Source: Typha latifolia (Eukaryota > Streptophyta > Magnoliopsida > Poales > Typhaceae). Taken from it: a DNA stretch of 64,000 bases. The notes under the pieces were generated by a model. It did not search any database and was not told the DNA's origin. It was given only the letters and a program-made list of their open reading frames with translations. Positions 59,471 through 64,000 of the stretch are shown in pieces. Position 1 is the stretch's first letter, and each line of letters opens with the position of its first letter. The position numbers were made by a program, and so were the translations under genes. Where the stretch lies: the NCBI GenBank assembly GCA_019914945.1, contig CM034105.1, positions 6,696,001-6,760,000 of the forward strand, read 5' to 3'.

Positions 59471-61274
59471 CTTAAGATTCTTCTACTTCCTCTCTAAACC
59501 TCTCTCCTTCAATCTCTACTTTTTTCATTAGTTACTGCTGCTGTCCAGAAGATTTTAGTAGTGAAAGAGAATCTTTGGTTGCCCAGACATGAAGAGGACT
59601 TAGTTTCAAAGTAAAAGCACTATTATTCCATTTATTGGTAAACCTAAACTCTAAAATCTTTTCTTATACCATATTTTAGGCCTTTCTACTATCAACATAC
59701 CTATTTGAGAGTTGAGGAAGCTACTGCCTTATTTGAGTAGTTTTCTCTCCTTCCATCTAGTAATGATCCTTTTAATCAATTAACTTCTTATCAGTTATTG
59801 CTTACTATATTTTACTTTAGTTACTTGCTTGGGTCGATTGTTCTCCAAAACATTGTATTTATACTAGATTTGCATCAATGTGACAATATAAGGTGAAATA
59901 GGGATGATGTGAATGGATGATAGACATAGATCTATGTATGAGTTAGCCAAGGAACTCTATATGTACATATGGCTGCATGAATGGTCATGTTGATCCAATT
60001 TTATAAGTTAGAACAATTTTAAACCCTTAAAGTTTATCCTCTTTCTTCTTGTAGTCTGTTTTCATGTCCATTATATTTCTGCAATGATCAATTTGATGAT
60101 TTGGTTGGTAGGCTTGTATCTGAAATTGAACCACACTCCTTATTGATCTCACACATTACTTTTGAGGTCTACCCTTCTATCCTCCCTATCTGATTTTTTG
60201 TCTCCACAATATGTTTGTCCTAAATACATACTCAAGGTAAGAATTACACTTGATGGTCCTTCTGTTCATCTTGAAAGAAATGTTAATTTTTTTTCTAACA
60301 AGGAAGTACATGGGTATTAGAGTCCACAATATCCTGTGAATGATAATGATATGGATTTTCCACAAGACAGTTAGCTTGGATCTATAATAGCCAAGGTGGG
60401 GTGGGGGTACCTTACATTTGCTACAGAGGCCTTAAGTTTTTTTCTTTTATTTTGATATTTTTTTCTTTAATTTTGATAGTGCTAGTTTTCAGCTAATGAA
60501 GAGAGATTAGATATATCTATGTTGTGTTAGAGTCACCTAATAAGTTCCCTTGTATTGGTCAATTTATTGTCTAAAGGAGCATAAAGTCATTAATTTTTTT
60601 GTTAGTATTTGAGTTTTGTTTGGGAGAGAAAAGATCGAGTTCTGTTTGGAAGAGGAAAGATCAGATAGTGAGATATTAAGGAAGTTGGAAATTATTATGG
60701 GGAAGGAAATTTGTGTACAAGCCTTAAGGAGAGCATATTCTTTTATACTGATGGAAATAAAGGTTCTAAGATGATTTCTTAGTTGCCTATGAAATATTGA
60801 AACATGCAAGGCATTATTCCAACTTTCAATAAGTTTCGGCTGGTATTTTTTTCGTCTCGAAACTTAAAAGCCTGGTATGTGTATTAAAGCCTTATTGAGC
60901 TGAGTTAAGAGTGCTGAGCTTGGGCAACTTGATTATTTTGACAGCCCTACATACACTTTTATGATTGCTACCAGTGGTTAGAATAAGTCTGTAGCCCACA
61001 TGTAGGACTCTTGACTGGAAGCAATTATATGCATCTTCTGTTTTTAGTTATAGCAGCCTGTCAGTTAAGGGTTTAATTGGATATGTTTGTGAGTAGGGAT
61101 AGGAGATTTTACAAAGGATTAAGCCTCTGCATTACAGTTGCATTGAGTAATATTTTGCCATTACTAGAACAGCTTTGGGGAACTTGTGATCCATTCTATT
61201 CTTGATCAGGAACATACTTCTATTGCTAACAGTGTAGAACATTCAAATTCAGAATGACCAAACTCCGAGTAGTT

Positions 61275-61469
61275 TATGTCAAGTTGATGCATAGGTGCAG
61301 GTTCTCCTAGTCCTACATATTCATCAGTCTTCATATGTATGGTGTTGAATATATGAAAAAAAAGGTGCAGTTTCTTCATATGTCAAGTTGATGCATAGGT
61401 GCAGGTTCTCCTAGTCCTACATATTCATCAGTCTTCATATGTATGGTGTTGAATATATGAAAAAAAAGG
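61275..61469. repeat. Near-perfect direct repeat, 104-bp period
   Basis: A 91-base stretch starting TATGTCAAGTTGATGC is found at 61275-61365 and again at 61379-61469, apparently identical, with 13 bases between. It is a recent duplication inside the PP2A intron. Confidence 0.88.
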
Positions 61470-62129
61470 AGGTTTGAAGACTATGTGTCTAAAATATTTT
61501 CCTATATAAGGGGATCTGTTGAATATTGCTCATATCATTAAAAGCTATACTGCGATCCAGAGTTCAATAACTTTCAACCACCAACTGGCTCTTTGAGCTG
61601 AAATGTCAGGCTATTCAGGGTATGTTCGCAAAACAAACAGCTCTTGTGACCAAAACTAATACATTGGCTATGAAATCCAACAGTATCAAGTATGACAATG
61701 GAAGTGTGACAAACCAAAACTAATCTATCCTATTCCAACTAAGCTATTCAATTTCTTACCACTCTAAGATTTGTCACTTGATTCAATAAATTAAGTGTAT
61801 ATAGATGGCATTTATGCTGCATTTCACATGTACTACATTCATATGATAATTGAACTATAGATATTGAAATTTTGAGGGAGATAGGAATTCTAGGTGTTGA
61901 AGATATGACAAATCAAATCAACTCAAACTCGAAAAGTAGAATACTACTAGGTCTAGAAGACCAATCTAAATCAAATTTGGAAAAATAAAACCATGTATAG
62001 ATAGAAATTTGAATACTATTTAAACTATTTAAACTGAACTCAAGTTAAAAAGTGAAAACCAAGTAATAATAGGAAACATAAAGTCGAGAATAAATAGGAA
62101 AAGTAAAAACATGATAAACACACGACTAC

Positions 62130-62815
62130 TGTCAAAATGGCTTGCTAGCTTGCGAGCCAGCTTAGGTTGAGATCGACTCGAGCCTAGCTTGATTATGGCT
62201 TGAGGTTGTAGCTTTAATATATATATATATACACATAATTTGAATTATTAGAATCGTTGGATCTAAGATCCAACAAATAGTAAGAAGTACATATATACTC
62301 TCTAAAAAACCCTAAACCTCATAGTGCCAAAACCCATTTCGCCCAAATCCCTCGTCTTATTCCTCTCGTCAGCATTTGCGGCGAGGATTTTGCAGAAGGC
62401 AAACGTGGTGGTAGTAGTGGCGGTTGTTAGTCCTCCACTGGTTTCCTCTAGTTCCTCTATTACTACTTCTAATCTCAAAGCTTCGAACTTTGGGATCCAA
62501 CCAAGTAACTCATTTGTTTTTCTACCAAGAATTAGTCATGGAGGAGAAACCCCTCTTCTTGAACCAAAGCTTGCTTTTGAATTAATCCCTCCATGCCCTT
62601 TCTTCTTCCTCCCCTACCCCGATTGGCTTAATCAACAACTCCCTTTGCATATCAGTAGATCCCTTCTCTGCTCTTCCTTCTGCTTCAAGGAAGCTCTCTA
62701 GGCATCACAACCCCATGAACCTTATTGAGCTATCTAGCCGAGCTCGAGTTTTCTTGAGCTCGAGCCAAGAGAAAAATGCTATCAAGCTGGGCTCATTTAC
62801 ACCCTTACACACGAT
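62130..62815. mobile_element. GAGC-motif DNA element, smaller relative of 37600-40289
   Basis: The left part has CTTGCTAGCTTGCGAGCCAGC and ACTCGAGCC; the right part has GAGCTCGAG, TTGAGCTCGAGCC and GGGCTCATTTACACCC. The organisation (GAGC motifs at both ends, unrelated filler between) mirrors 37600-40289. Exact ends and target duplication were not found. A 125-codon frame at 62324-62701 inside it matches nothing I know. Confidence 0.5.
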
Positions 62816-63714
62816 ATGAATTTTTTAACGTGGAAAACCATCACTAAAGAGAAAAAATTATGGATCCAATCAATCTCTCAGATCAATCTATTTAATTAAC
62901 AATCATAGATACATGATTTTGTAGATTGAAGTTCTCTCATTCGAACTCTTTCTTAATGAATTGTTCCATGAACATAGATTGCATATTTGTGTCCTCATTC
63001 ATTGTCCATAACTTGAAGTTGATCACACTCACTCTCACTCCTTGTGTCGATGTAGGTCTCGGTTTAGCTTCTCCAATGTTCTGATCAATTAATGATGTAG
63101 CCCAACACTACCAGATATATAGGTGGCTCTCCTCACTCTAGATGTAAAGTATGCTCTGTGAGAGAATCTCAAACTCATAGATGATGAACTTGAAGCTCCT
63201 TTAGTTCTCTTTGGATGAATTCTCCCTCTAACCTCTAGTTCAACTCCTTTGAAGTGCTACGAAATATAGTCCGTGTTTGACTAACACTTGAACTCAAATA
63301 TTTTCTTGCACAATGATATAAAGTTAAGCTCTTTTGGATGAGGGATCCTTATATTGGATGGATGCCTTTGGTCTACCTCTGAATCTCTTTTATAGAAGTG
63401 AGGACGTCTGCAATTTGTACTTGGGCAATTTACTAAAAGAAGCACTAAGTCTGATTGTGTTTCTATACTTTAATTTATTGTTTTGTACAATAGGTTTGAA
63501 CCAATTTGAGTGCAATTTGCATCGAATTTATATTCCTTATATATTCTAGTGTAGAATCAATGCCACAGTTTAGATTGACTAAGATCGGCTTGCACCATTT
63601 TCTCCAGAATGCTGAATTTGACTTGTTCTTCATTCTATTTTTCAATTTCCTCACATAGAAGTCTTCATAAATAGTGAGACTTGATCATACATAAAACTTT
63701 AGATTGTATATTAT

Positions 63715-64000
63715 AATTACTAGTGTTTCGTGTTCACCAATGAAGCATGGACACGAACATGGGACACGGATATGACATTCGGACACGGCAACACAACAAA
63801 TTTTGAAAAAACAGGACATGGACACGACAAAATAAATAAATAAGTAAATAAAAAATATAGAATTATTGATATATCTAAAGCAAAAGTTTGCATTCTAATA
63901 GTGTAAAATACACATACATTAAGCTATAAGAACTAAGAAATATTCATGAGAAGGTAAAAAGGAAGCAAATATGAAATTAAGCCCTATCAGAAATGAAATT
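63715..64000. repeat. Partial repeat rich in GACACGG/ACACGAAC units
   Basis: From 63722 the sequence carries repeated ACACGAACATGGGACACGG-like units, then AT-rich DNA to the window end. Such GTGTCC-rich ends are common in non-autonomous plant DNA transposons. The other end is outside the window. Confidence 0.4.

Larger units (their letters stand above)
57266..64000 (+). other. First coding intron of the PP2A gene, open at the window end
   Basis: I found no exon matching the expected VAERALFLW continuation, so the intron is at least 6.7 kb. It contains a ~131-bp diverged tandem duplication (about 59035-59290), a CT microsatellite (59400-59470), a 104-bp-period duplication (61275-61469), a GAGC-type element (about 62130-62815) and a partial repeat at 63715-64000. 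Alternatively the downstream exon was lost, making the gene truncated; the window cannot decide. Confidence 0.65.

Noticed and set aside
62324..62701. 125-codon frame with a possible signal-like N-terminus
   Set aside because: It lies within a GAGC-type repeat unit in the PP2A intron, is compositionally simple, and has no recognisable domain; too weak to call a gene.

Overview
This is nuclear DNA from a flowering plant. Two conserved plant genes with GT-AG introns are present, and nearly everything else is decayed transposons: Ty3/gypsy chromoviruses, Ty1/copia, hAT elements, an RTE-type LINE and small non-autonomous repeats. The DNA is AT-rich outside the LTRs. The sequence does not identify the species; introns this long and repeat-filled fit a medium or large genome.

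Gene 1 (+ strand, about 1557 to 40659) is a thimet-type M3 zinc oligopeptidase. I assembled 16 exons by eye. They give an unbroken 533-codon C-terminal reading frame with consistent phases; the N-terminal ~170 residues should lie upstream of the window. The gene is stretched over 39 kb because its introns hold transposons. Intron 1 (11 kb) contains a hAT element with a gypsy chromovirus nested inside it. Intron 3 has two small hAT elements. Intron 8 holds a second gypsy chromovirus and a hAT MITE. Intron 9 has a gypsy integrase remnant split by a sibling MITE. Intron 15 holds an RTE LINE fossil and two further hAT-type elements.

The stretch 40660-55090 has no intact gene. It contains a decayed LTR-like fragment, a minus-strand copia fossil (about 43390-48010), AT-rich DNA, and a truncated gypsy LTR that still has a perfect initiator-Met primer binding site (51954-52751).

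Gene 2 (+ strand, first coding exon 56063-57265) is a PP2A B' (B56) regulatory subunit. Its 5' leader appears to be intron-containing. The first coding exon ends at the donor site typical of plant B' genes, and the last ~100 residues are not in the window, so the following intron exceeds 6.7 kb. That intron holds tandem duplications, a CT tract and transposon remnants.

Target-site duplications were read directly for most elements, so many boundaries are base-precise. The least expected structure is a cassette of TTCGAA palindromes just upstream of a shared promoter-like motif, found in the LTRs of at least three distinct gypsy families here. The window shows no operon-like or defence system; the two genes appear functionally independent.
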